Below, in pieces: positions 8,981 through 16,702 of a stretch of 64,000 nucleotides of DNA (positions are counted from its first letter, which is position 1; the number at the start of each line of letters is the position of its first letter). Under the pieces are notes generated by a model. The model did not search any database, was not told where the DNA came from, and saw only the letters and a program-made list of their open reading frames with translations. The stretch covers positions 186,001-250,000 of the forward strand of contig CAJXQU010000001.1 of the NCBI GenBank assembly GCA_913058255.1. The letters run 5' to 3'. The position numbers and the translations under genes were made by a program. The stretch is from an uncultured Pseudomonadota bacterium. Lineage in GTDB: Bacteria; Pseudomonadota; Gammaproteobacteria; CAJXQU01.

Positions 8981-10993
8981 ATGAGTTTTAGTGCATTGCT
9001 ACCAATGCTACTCGGCGCACTCGGTCTTGGGGGAGCGTTGTATTTGTATAAAGCGGTTAAGGAATATCCAGGAGGTGAGGGCAAGATTGCCGGCATTGCT
9101 GAACAGATTCACAGTGGTGCAATGGTATTTATGCGTCGTGAATATAAAGTTCTCGGAATTTTTTGTGTGGTCGTCCTAATAATGATCTTATTTTCAGATC
9201 TGGGTTGGAAGACGGCGCTTGCCTTTCTTATCGGTGCAGTAACATCAGCCGCCGCAGGTTATATCGGCATGTACACCGCAACACAAGCGAATGTTCGGAC
9301 GGCCGTTGCCGCTCGAGATGAAGGTGCTTCCAGTGCGTTAACCGTGGCTTTTTTTGGAGGTTCAATCATGGGCCTAACAGTCGCGTCGATGGGCTTACTA
9401 GGGCTTGGCTTTCTGTACTTATTGTTTGGTGGTAATCCTGAAACTGCGCATGTGATTCATGGCTTTGGTATGGGGGCTTCCAGTGTTGCACTGTTTTCAC
9501 GTGTTGGTGGCGGTATCTTCACGAAAAGCGCAGATGTTGGCGCCGATTTAGTGGGGAAAATCGAAGCAGGGATCCCTGAAGATGATCCAAGAAATCCCGG
9601 AGTCATTGCTGATAACGTCGGAGATAATGTGGGTGATGTAGCAGGCATGGGATCCGATATTTTTGAATCTTATTGTGGTGCGATGATCGCAACCATAGCA
9701 CTTGCTTCTACAATGACAGCGGCCACACTGGCTCAGCTCGAAGCTGAACAATCTCAACTGATGTTCCTTCCCTTAGCACTTGCCTCATTAGGATTAGTTT
9801 GCTCAATGGGAGGTATTTTTCTAGTTAAGTATTTTGCTAGCAAGTCACCTGAGGTTGCTTTGCGAATAGGAACGATAGGCTCATCAATCATTTTTATAGT
9901 GACTGCAATGCTGCTTATTCTGATGTTCGGAGTTAGCTTAAAAGTTTGGGGTGCCGTTTTATCTGGTGCACTTGGCGGCATTATTATTGGTTTAGTGACC
10001 GAGTATTACACCTCTGCAGCACCGATCAGACGAATTGCTAAGGCTGGTGAAACGGGCCCTGCAACGGTCATGATCGCAGGTCTTGCCGTTGGCATGCAAT
10101 CAGTGACGATTCCTGTATTAACAATTTGTGGGATCATTCTGGTCGCTAGTAATCTTGCCGGCCTATATGGCGTAGCAATAGCAGCGGTTGGAATGCTGGC
10201 AACGGTTGGAATAACTATGGCGATTGATGCTTATGGCCCCGTTGCAGACAACGCAGGTGGAATCGCAGAAATGGGCGGTATGGGTGAAGATACTCGTAAG
10301 ATTACAGACTCGTTAGATGAACTGGGCAATACCACTGCCGCGATCGGTAAAGGGTTTGCTATAGGGGCTGCTGCATTAGCCGCGCTCGCATTGATTAGCG
10401 CCTATATCGAAACCATCATTCATGGAAAACCAGATTTCATATTGGAGTTAAATGATCCTAGAGTGCTGGCGGGGATGTTCCTAGGTGGAATTTTTCCATT
10501 TGTGGTCAGCGCAATAACCATGACCGCAGTGGGTGAAGCTGCCTTCGATATGATTAAAGAAATCCGACGTCAATTTAAAGAAATTCCCGGATTACTTGAA
10601 GGTGAAGCAGAGCCAGATACCGAAAGATGTGTTGACATAGCGACAACGGCGGCATTGAAAAAAATGGTGCTTCCTGGTGTCTTAGCAGTCGGTTCGCCGG
10701 TCGTGGTTGGATTCCTTTTGGGACCAGAGGCGCTCGGTGGAATGCTCGGCGGCGCATTAATTTGTTGTGTATTAATGGCATTGATGATGGCTAATGCGGG
10801 CGGTGCTTGGGACAACGCTAAAAAGTATGTTGAAAAAGGTAATCTTGGCGGTAAAGGAACAGATACACATACGGCAGTTGTTGTTGGCGACACCGTCGGT
10901 GATCCATTCAAAGATACATCAGGACCGGCGATGAATATCTTGATCAATGTGATGGCGATCGTATCCTTAGTGATTGCGCCTTTGTTGGTATAG
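8981..10993 (+). CDS. hppA: Membrane ion-translocating pyrophosphatase
   Basis: Couples pyrophosphate hydrolysis to outward pumping of H+ or Na+ across the inner membrane. The 670-residue protein has about 16 membrane helices. The substrate-binding motif DVGADLVGK with [13 protein letters not shown] lies at 185-207. DNVGDNVGD at 211-219 and the second acidic cluster [14 protein letters not shown] near the C-terminus are also present. Ala453 in GNTTAA indicates the K+-dependent subgroup, since K+-independent enzymes have Lys there. In helix 6 the glutamate is E229 in DIFESY. The Ala/E229 combination is seen in Na+-pumping or dual Na+/H+ enzymes, so Na+ transport is possible. The start follows a strong AAGGGGG ribosome site. 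Confidence 0.95.
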   Translation: MSFSALLPMLLGALGLGGALYLYKAVKEYPGGEGKIAGIAEQIHSGAMVFMRREYKVLGIFCVVVLIMILFSDLGWKTALAFLIGAVTSAAAGYIGMYTATQANVRTAVAARDEGASSALTVAFFGGSIMGLTVASMGLLGLGFLYLLFGGNPETAHVIHGFGMGASSVALFSRVGGGIFTKSADVGADLVGKIEAGIPEDDPRNPGVIADNVGDNVGDVAGMGSDIFESYCGAMIATIALASTMTAATLAQLEAEQSQLMFLPLALASLGLVCSMGGIFLVKYFASKSPEVALRIGTIGSSIIFIVTAMLLILMFGVSLKVWGAVLSGALGGIIIGLVTEYYTSAAPIRRIAKAGETGPATVMIAGLAVGMQSVTIPVLTICGIILVASNLAGLYGVAIAAVGMLATVGITMAIDAYGPVADNAGGIAEMGGMGEDTRKITDSLDELGNTTAAIGKGFAIGAAALAALALISAYIETIIHGKPDFILELNDPRVLAGMFLGGIFPFVVSAITMTAVGEAAFDMIKEIRRQFKEIPGLLEGEAEPDTERCVDIATTAALKKMVLPGVLAVGSPVVVGFLLGPEALGGMLGGALICCVLMALMMANAGGAWDNAKKYVEKGNLGGKGTDTHTAVVVGDTVGDPFKDTSGPAMNILINVMAIVSLVIAPLLV

Positions 10994-11004
10994 TTTTAGC
11001 GAAC

Positions 11005-11037
11005 AGCCATGATCAGCTTTGGTCATGGCTTTAGCTT
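11005..11037 (+). terminator. Possible terminator after hppA
   Basis: AGCCATGA (11005-11012) pairs with TCATGGCT (11023-11030), followed by the broken T tract TTAGCTTTT. The T run is imperfect. Confidence 0.45.
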
Positions 11038-11105
11038 TTAACTGACGTGGGTTGAAAGAATGAGAGCGGTATGAATAGAAAGCCAATACTTGACTTTTTA
11101 ACAGC

Positions 11106-11834
11106 TCAATAATCCCCAAATTGATTTTGCAAGGCGGCTACGGTGGTTAACCCGGCGGTTTCTGTCCTTAATATTCTGGGTCCCAATCGTATCCCAGTGA
11201 AGTTATTATCTTCCAATGATCTAATTTCTGAACGACTGAGACCACCTTCGGGGCCAATGACAATACATATCGATTCAGGTTTTTCATCCAGATCGGATAA
11301 CGATGATTCTGCATCGGGTGCAAGGAGTAGTTTTAGATCGGCTTTGGTGTGAGGCACCCAATCATCAACCTTGGTGATATCAGCCAGTTCGGGGATGGTA
11401 TTTCGACCACATTGCTCGCAGGCGCTAATAATCACTTTTCGCCAGTGTTCGAGCTTTTTGTCTAATTTATTTTCATCTAAACGAACATTGGAATAGCGAG
11501 TGAGTAGTGGTGTAATGTTATTAACACCAAGTTCTACAGCTTTTTGAATGGTGAAATCCATTTTGTCACCTTTCGATAGGGCTTGGCCAAGCGTTATTCG
11601 AAGGGTTGATTCCCTCTCTTGGTTTACAAAAGTGCTGATCTCGACGTTTACTTTTGCTCGGTTGACGGAAGTGATCTTGGCGATAAATTCTCCACCTTGA
11701 CCATTGAACAAGATCAAGGGATCACTGACGCGCATACGCAAAACACGACCAACGTGATTTCCCGCAACTTCAGGTAATTCAAGTTGTTTTTGGACAGAAA
11801 GATCAAGATCTACATAGATACGAGTTGTAGCCAT
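11106..11834 (-). CDS. rsmE: 16S rRNA (uracil1498-N3)-methyltransferase
   Basis: SPOUT enzyme that methylates U1498 in 16S rRNA. The 242-residue protein carries the SAM-binding knot motifs IVIGPEGGLSRSEI and LGPRILRTETA near the C-terminus and the N-terminal PUA-like HVGRVLRM segment. The stop codon of bioA is directly upstream (1 base between), so the two genes form one minus-strand unit. Confidence 0.95.
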   Translation of the reverse strand: MATTRIYVDLDLSVQKQLELPEVAGNHVGRVLRMRVSDPLILFNGQGGEFIAKITSVNRAKVNVEISTFVNQERESTLRITLGQALSKGDKMDFTIQKAVELGVNNITPLLTRYSNVRLDENKLDKKLEHWRKVIISACEQCGRNTIPELADITKVDDWVPHTKADLKLLLAPDAESSLSDLDEKPESICIVIGPEGGLSRSEIRSLEDNNFTGIRLGPRILRTETAGLTTVAALQNQFGDY

Positions 11835-11835
11835 A

Positions 11836-13200
11836 TCATCCTCCTTTCACGGCATGATCGATGCTCTCAAGCGCGACTTTCGACATGAGTTTAATTTCAT
11901 CTTCATTGATCACGTAAGGTGGAATGAAGTAAAAAGTATCTCCCATTGGTCGCAATAAAACTCCTTGCTCCATCGCATATTGGAAGCCTTTACGTCCACG
12001 TCTTTCTTGCCACGGGAAGGGCTCCTTAGATGGTTTGTTTTTAACCATTTCTATGGCCAGTATCATTCCTGTTTGTCGAACTTCACTAATGTTTGGATGA
12101 TCTTCGAAGCTGGCCGTCGTTGTTCGCATCAGTTCAGCCAGTGTTTTATTATTCTCGATGACATTGTCTTGTTCAAAGATATCCAAGGTTGCGTGCGCTG
12201 CCTGACAGGCGAGCGGATTGCCCGTGTAACTATGCGAATGTAGAAAGCCTGTCAGCTCCGTGTAATCATCATAAAAGGCTTGGTAAATATCTTCACTGGT
12301 CAGAACGGTTGAAAGTGGAAGGTAGCCACCAGTAATCCCTTTGGATAGACACATAATATCAGGGCTGATTGATGCTTGCTCACAAGCGAACATGGTTCCG
12401 GTTCGGCCAAAACCTGTGGCTATTTCATCGGCGATTAAGTGTACGTTATATTGATCGCAAGCTTCGCGGAGTAGTGTTAAATAGATCGGGTGGTACATGC
12501 GCATAAAGCCAGCGCCTTGAACGAGAGGTTCAACAATCACCGCACAGATTTCATCATGCTGCTCGGAGAGAATTGCTTCCATCTTTGTGAATTGTTGGCG
12601 TGAATAGTCTTCCCAGCTTTGCCCTGCTTCACGATGATAACAATCAGGTGAAGGTGCGGTGATCACATCGAGTAAGAGTGGACCGTAAGTTTTTTTATAT
12701 AAAGGAACATCGCAGACAGACAAGGCTCCCAGTGTTTCGCCATGATAACCATTGGCCAGATTGACGAAGCGTTTTTTGTTGGGTTTTCCCTTGTTGAGCC
12801 AATAATGAAAGCTCATTTTCATGGCGATCTCAACGGCGCAGGATCCATTATCTGCATAAAAACAACGTTGTAATTTTTTAGGAGACAGTGCCACCAGTCG
12901 TTCAGATAAGCGCACGACTGGTTCATGAGTGAACCCAGACAGCATGACCTGCTCTAATGTACCCAGTTGATCGGTAATCGCCTGATTAATTCGAGGGTTT
13001 GCATGGCCAAATAGATTGACCCACCAAGAGCTGATCGCATCCAAATATCGTTTACCATTATGATCTTCCAGCCAGACGCCCTCGCCTCGTTTAATCGCAA
13101 TCGGCGGCCAGGCTTCGTGGTCTTTCATTTGTGTGCAGGGGTGCCAAAGCACGTTGGTATCGCGTTGAGCAAGATCAGAATTAGTATTTTGAGTTATCAT
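11836..13200 (-). CDS. bioA: Adenosylmethionine-8-amino-7-oxononanoate aminotransferase
   Basis: PLP enzyme of biotin synthesis that makes 7,8-diaminopelargonate with SAM as amino donor. The 454-residue protein has SSWWVN (58-63), the phosphate-binding DNGSCAVE region (117-124), the PLP-binding D258 in IADEIATGFGRTG, and the Schiff-base lysine K287 in CLSKGITGGYLP. No other biotin genes lie in the window. The ATG at 13200 is back to back with a TerB-like gene on the plus strand, leaving only about 25 bases for both promoters. Confidence 0.96.
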   Translation of the reverse strand: MITQNTNSDLAQRDTNVLWHPCTQMKDHEAWPPIAIKRGEGVWLEDHNGKRYLDAISSWWVNLFGHANPRINQAITDQLGTLEQVMLSGFTHEPVVRLSERLVALSPKKLQRCFYADNGSCAVEIAMKMSFHYWLNKGKPNKKRFVNLANGYHGETLGALSVCDVPLYKKTYGPLLLDVITAPSPDCYHREAGQSWEDYSRQQFTKMEAILSEQHDEICAVIVEPLVQGAGFMRMYHPIYLTLLREACDQYNVHLIADEIATGFGRTGTMFACEQASISPDIMCLSKGITGGYLPLSTVLTSEDIYQAFYDDYTELTGFLHSHSYTGNPLACQAAHATLDIFEQDNVIENNKTLAELMRTTTASFEDHPNISEVRQTGMILAIEMVKNKPSKEPFPWQERRGRKGFQYAMEQGVLLRPMGDTFYFIPPYVINEDEIKLMSKVALESIDHAVKGG

Positions 13201-13225
13201 GGGGCAATTATATAGGGAGATTAGG

Positions 13226-13696
13226 ATGATAAGCAGAATTCTAGATTTTTTTAGTGATCGAATTACCGATTTCGAGGCGACGGTTCAAGAGCGCGATCAT
13301 TCTCTTCAGGTTGCAGCAGCAGTTTTGATGATAGAGATTAGTCGATCAGATGCACATGTTTCTGCAGTAGAAGAAGATGCTATTTTGGGTGCTTTGGAAA
13401 AAACATTTTCATTGGACCAAGAAGAGTCTAAAAAATTGATGTCATTATCAAATGATAAAACCGACGATGCTATCTCATTTCACGAATTTACTCGCAAAAT
13501 TAATGAGCAGTTCACTGACAATGAAAAGGTTCACCTTGTGAAAATGTTATGGGACGTAGCGATGGCCGATGGTCGTATTGACAAGTATGAAGATTATTAC
13601 ATTAGAAAAGTAGCGGATCTTCTTTATGTATCCCCTAGCGATTTTATGCGGATGAAACATAAAGCGAGCGAAAGTGCAGACAATAGGAAAAGTTAA
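13226..13696 (+). CDS. TerB-like (tellurite resistance protein B family) protein
   Basis: Small helical cytoplasmic protein of 156 residues. It resembles the TerB domain, with two repeats of an acidic motif: MIEISRSDAHVSAVEEDAI in the first half and MLWDVAMADGRIDKYEDYYI in the second, which in TerB form a metal-binding site. Cellular role unknown. Most stand-alone members are not linked to tellurite. I chose ATG 13226, which follows GGGAGATTAGG. The upstream in-frame ATG at 13199 would overlap the bioA start codon. Confidence 0.8.
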   Translation: MISRILDFFSDRITDFEATVQERDHSLQVAAAVLMIEISRSDAHVSAVEEDAILGALEKTFSLDQEESKKLMSLSNDKTDDAISFHEFTRKINEQFTDNEKVHLVKMLWDVAMADGRIDKYEDYYIRKVADLLYVSPSDFMRMKHKASESADNRKS

Positions 13697-13768
13697 GAAG
13701 CTACTCAGCGAGATAGCTTGATCAAGAAGTTTCTCTCTTAATCAAGCCAAATAGACAAAATGAGAGTT

Positions 13769-14227
13769 TTAGTTAAGGTTCGAATCGCCGATCATGGCTG
13801 TGATGAGCTGATCTTCATATTCAATACGAGTAGTGAGAAGCTCACCTAGAGTTGAAATGTCATGTTGTAGCTGAACTTCGATTACTTTTGGATCTAATGG
13901 TTCGTAACGTTCATTGAATTCAATAGCTGCTTGTGTGGAGTCTGAAATCAGCGGATACGTTTTTGCCGCCATATCGACGACAACTTTACGTCGCTCTTTT
14001 CCTTCCGCAATTCTTTCATAAAGACCAAAGTGAGCTGAGGCGATGTAATCAACCAGAACTTCACAGAATTTTTGTAAGCTGTCATTAACAGGCGTTTCAG
14101 CGTTGAAAGGTTTTAATCCAGAGACTTCGCATAGCAGAACAAGCATCTCGCGGCGTTCTTGCAGCATCTTCTCTATAACTTGTGATTGATTTCGTCTTTC
14201 GTTATTCGATAGTTGTTCTTGTGCCAT
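13769..14227 (-). CDS. rsd: Regulator of sigma D / AlgQ family anti-sigma factor
   Basis: Rsd binds the housekeeping sigma factor RpoD and helps switch promoters in stationary phase. Pseudomonas AlgQ is the same family and controls virulence and alginate genes. The 152-residue all-helical protein shows the family landmarks: QVIEKMLQERREMLVLLCEVSGL near the N-terminus, LQKFCEVLVDYIASAHFGLYERI in the middle and FNERYEPLD. The leader region carries nested hairpins (14269-14317) that could regulate it. Confidence 0.88.
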   Translation of the reverse strand: MAQEQLSNNERRNQSQVIEKMLQERREMLVLLCEVSGLKPFNAETPVNDSLQKFCEVLVDYIASAHFGLYERIAEGKERRKVVVDMAAKTYPLISDSTQAAIEFNERYEPLDPKVIEVQLQHDISTLGELLTTRIEYEDQLITAMIGDSNLN

Positions 14228-14268
14228 GTCTATTTTTAGCCCCTTGTTCGTTATTTTTATTCAATAGC

Positions 14269-14317
14269 GGAGACAGCATAGTCTCCCCCCCTGCTTATGA
14301 TTAAGCAAGAAGGAGAC
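14269..14317 (-). promoter_or_regulatory. Mutually exclusive hairpins in the rsd leader
   Basis: The plus strand reads GGAGAC (14269-14274), GTCTCC (14281-14286), TGCTTA (14292-14297), TAAGCA (14302-14307) and GGAGAC (14312-14317). The central GTCTCC can pair with either flanking GGAGAC. One choice gives a long hairpin with the TGCTTA/TAAGCA stem, the other a short 6-bp hairpin nearer the rsd ATG at 14227. This is switch-like. A third hairpin, CCCCA/TGGGG at 14327-14346, lies just beyond. The rest of 14228-14560 holds no gene I can see. Confidence 0.45.
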
Positions 14318-14560
14318 CTATTTAATCCCCAATGATTTAAATGGGGTTACAGATTGTATCTTTTTTGCTAACTAGTTGATGTGCCAATAAATTTTATCAC
14401 ATGAAATTTTTACTTAAAATATGATATTTTTCGCTTGTTATCATCTTTTTGCTCCGGAGAACGTTATACTGTGTCGATAGTAGGGTTTATATGTAGTTTA
14501 TTGAACCTTTGAAAGCATTTGAAATCCGATGACAGTAAAAAGCAATTAAAAGTTTAATAC

Positions 14561-16021
14561 ATGGAAATTTCAGGTTATAAAATAGAGAAAACCATCGGAG
14601 AAGGTGGCATGGCCACTGCGTATCTCGCAGTGCAAGAGTCGCTGGGTCGGTTGGCAGTATTAAAGGTTCTAAACACGAACACCCGAGATACCAAAGAGAA
14701 TGTCGAACGTTTTTTGAATGAAGGACGTATCGTTGCATCGCTAAACCATCCGCATATCATCACTATCTACGATATTGGGATAGCGGAGGATTTCATGTTT
14801 ATTTCAATGGAATATATTGAAGGCGGTGATCTTCGTACTCGATTAAGAAGCCCTATCTCTGTGAAGGAATCCATTGAAATTATTAAAAAGATTTGTAGTG
14901 GACTTGATGCCGCACATCGCAAAGGTATTGTGCATAGAGATGTAAAGCCGGGTAATATTCTTTTTGAACGAAATGGTGAGCCTTTACTGACCGATTTCGG
15001 AATAGCTAAACGTTTGACGATGGATCAAGATCTGACATCGACAGGGGTTTTTCTTGGCAGCCCTAACTATATGGCACCGGAACAAGCAGAAGATGGACCT
15101 ATTGATGGCCGTGCAGACATTTATTCATTAGGTGTTATTTTGTATGAAATGCTGGCGGGAGAAAAACCTTACAAATCCGAATCAGTTATCGACGTCATCG
15201 TTCAGCATAAACAGGCTCCAGTACCGATACTGCCTGAGGAGCATAAGGTTTATCAGCCACTGCTCAATTTGATGATGGCGAAAAAGCGCAAAGATCGATT
15301 CCGTGATGCCAGTAGTGTCATCCATTTCATCCATCATCTTGAGCAATTGGAGTCCGAAAAATCACAACAAAATCCTGACACTCAAGAGTTGGTCAAGCAA
15401 AAAAATCAGGTGGCCGATGAGGTTTTTAATTCTCACATTCGACAACAGAAAAAGCCTAGTAAATGGTTGACTTACACCTTAATGACGTTACTCACACTAA
15501 CAGCATCGGCGTTTGCATTTGTTTCATACAAATATGTCTATAAGCCGAATAAAGAGAATTCTTTAGACATAATACATGCAGAGGAAGCAAACCTTGATTC
15601 AATGGTTGAACTGGTCTCTGTTCCGATGGCAGGATCGGCACCAATCAAGAACAGTCATCCTGGTGAAGTGGCAGAAGTAACGAAAGCGCTGGGTTGGTTG
15701 GCTAGGAAAAGCTTGGAAGAATACCGGTTGACGGCTCCACCGAAAGATAATGCTTATTATTATTACGTTCGTTTGCTGGAAATCAATCCAGATAATCGAT
15801 CGGCTCGACAAGGTTTATTATCTATCGCGGATAGATTCGCATTTTTGGCTGAAAAAGAGTTAGCAGAGAATAATTACAAATCGGCAGCTGGCTATATCAA
15901 TATCGGGTTGCAAATCAATCCTCAAAACAGAACCTTGAAAGAACTGCAGTTATTAACCTCAACTGGGCAGCGAAATATATTAGATAGTGTTCAGGAATTG
16001 TTCAAGTCTTTTTGGAAGTAA
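14561..16021 (+). CDS. Hanks-type Ser/Thr protein kinase with one membrane segment
   Basis: The 486-residue protein has a complete kinase domain at residues 1-265: glycine loop GEGGMA (13-18), ATP lysine K35 in LAVLKVL, E54, catalytic HRDVKPGNIL (125-134), metal-binding DFG (145-147) and MAPEQ (171-175). All catalytic residues are present, so it should be active. A linker leads to one membrane helix at about 302-322, and the C-terminal 160 residues would be periplasmic and look helical and TPR-like (YYYYVRLLEINPDNRSARQGLL). No PP2C phosphatase or FHA gene is nearby. Substrates are unknown. It ends 19 bases before a convergent DUF4124 gene. Confidence 0.92.
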   Translation: MEISGYKIEKTIGEGGMATAYLAVQESLGRLAVLKVLNTNTRDTKENVERFLNEGRIVASLNHPHIITIYDIGIAEDFMFISMEYIEGGDLRTRLRSPISVKESIEIIKKICSGLDAAHRKGIVHRDVKPGNILFERNGEPLLTDFGIAKRLTMDQDLTSTGVFLGSPNYMAPEQAEDGPIDGRADIYSLGVILYEMLAGEKPYKSESVIDVIVQHKQAPVPILPEEHKVYQPLLNLMMAKKRKDRFRDASSVIHFIHHLEQLESEKSQQNPDTQELVKQKNQVADEVFNSHIRQQKKPSKWLTYTLMTLLTLTASAFAFVSYKYVYKPNKENSLDIIHAEEANLDSMVELVSVPMAGSAPIKNSHPGEVAEVTKALGWLARKSLEEYRLTAPPKDNAYYYYVRLLEINPDNRSARQGLLSIADRFAFLAEKELAENNYKSAAGYINIGLQINPQNRTLKELQLLTSTGQRNILDSVQELFKSFWK

Positions 16022-16040
16022 CTAAAAGAGCATTACCCTC

Positions 16041-16610
16041 TTAAGGATCTGTAGAATTTTTTTCAGATTCTAATAACAACTTAGCTTTTTCAGTTTTATT
16101 TTGATCCCAAGCGCTGATCAGGGCTTTTAATCTTTCAACTCTTTCATCGGCTGATTCAGCAACCATCTCTGCGTTTGTAGCTTTAGTTGGCGGTTGTGTA
16201 GCTACTTGAGGTTGAGTAGTTTCATTCGTTATCTGTGCTATATTTTCTGTGGGCGGACTTTTTAAATATTCTTCCATGGCTGGAGATTCAACAATAGCTT
16301 GAATTTGATCCTCAAGTTTAGCGACAGCTTGCTCATGACTCAATACTTGCTGATCTTTAGCAAACTTCGTTGGTAGGGCCTTGCCTCTGAGCTGCAAACG
16401 CTGGGCTTCATCAACGGTAACAACCGTATCATCGACCAAAACATTTTTCTCAAAAACCAACACCCGTGGACCACCCATCTCACTTCTATACCAGCTAGGA
16501 GCCTTACCTGAAAGTTGTGATCGGCCGGTTGAGGGGTTAACCCACTGATACATACGAGCCTCGATTGAGGTCGTAATTAATAATAGAAAAATATAAATAA
16601 GTGGTCGCAT
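16041..16610 (-). CDS. DUF4124 domain periplasmic protein
   Basis: Unknown function. The 189-residue protein has a signal peptide (MRPLIYIFLLLITTSIEA) followed directly by RMYQWVNPSTGRSQLSGKAP, the short beta motif of DUF4124 proteins. The rest is a low-complexity, Gln/Thr/Ala/Glu-rich helical tail. It is convergent with the kinase gene, separated by only 19 bases. Confidence 0.75.
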   Translation of the reverse strand: MRPLIYIFLLLITTSIEARMYQWVNPSTGRSQLSGKAPSWYRSEMGGPRVLVFEKNVLVDDTVVTVDEAQRLQLRGKALPTKFAKDQQVLSHEQAVAKLEDQIQAIVESPAMEEYLKSPPTENIAQITNETTQPQVATQPPTKATNAEMVAESADERVERLKALISAWDQNKTEKAKLLLESEKNSTDP

Positions 16611-16702
16611 GTTGCTGATTATAGCAAGTAAGTTGTAGTTAGCGAGATCCTAACAATGATTTGTTAACATAATCACAAATATTCAGGATCACATTTTTAC
16701 TT

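Noticed and set aside
10570-10947. 125-residue minus-strand frame opposite hppA
   Set aside because: Shadow of the hppA reading frame. Its composition (Pro, Thr, Ala rich) mirrors codons of the membrane protein.
13715-13747. GCTTGAT/ATCAAGC inverted repeat between the TerB-like gene and rsd as a terminator
   Set aside because: The loop is about 18 bases and no T tract follows, so it is too weak to call.
13770-13795. GGTTCGAATC resembling a tRNA T-loop
   Set aside because: It lies in the last codons of rsd (minus strand), and no acceptor, D or anticodon stem could be formed with the 60 bases upstream.
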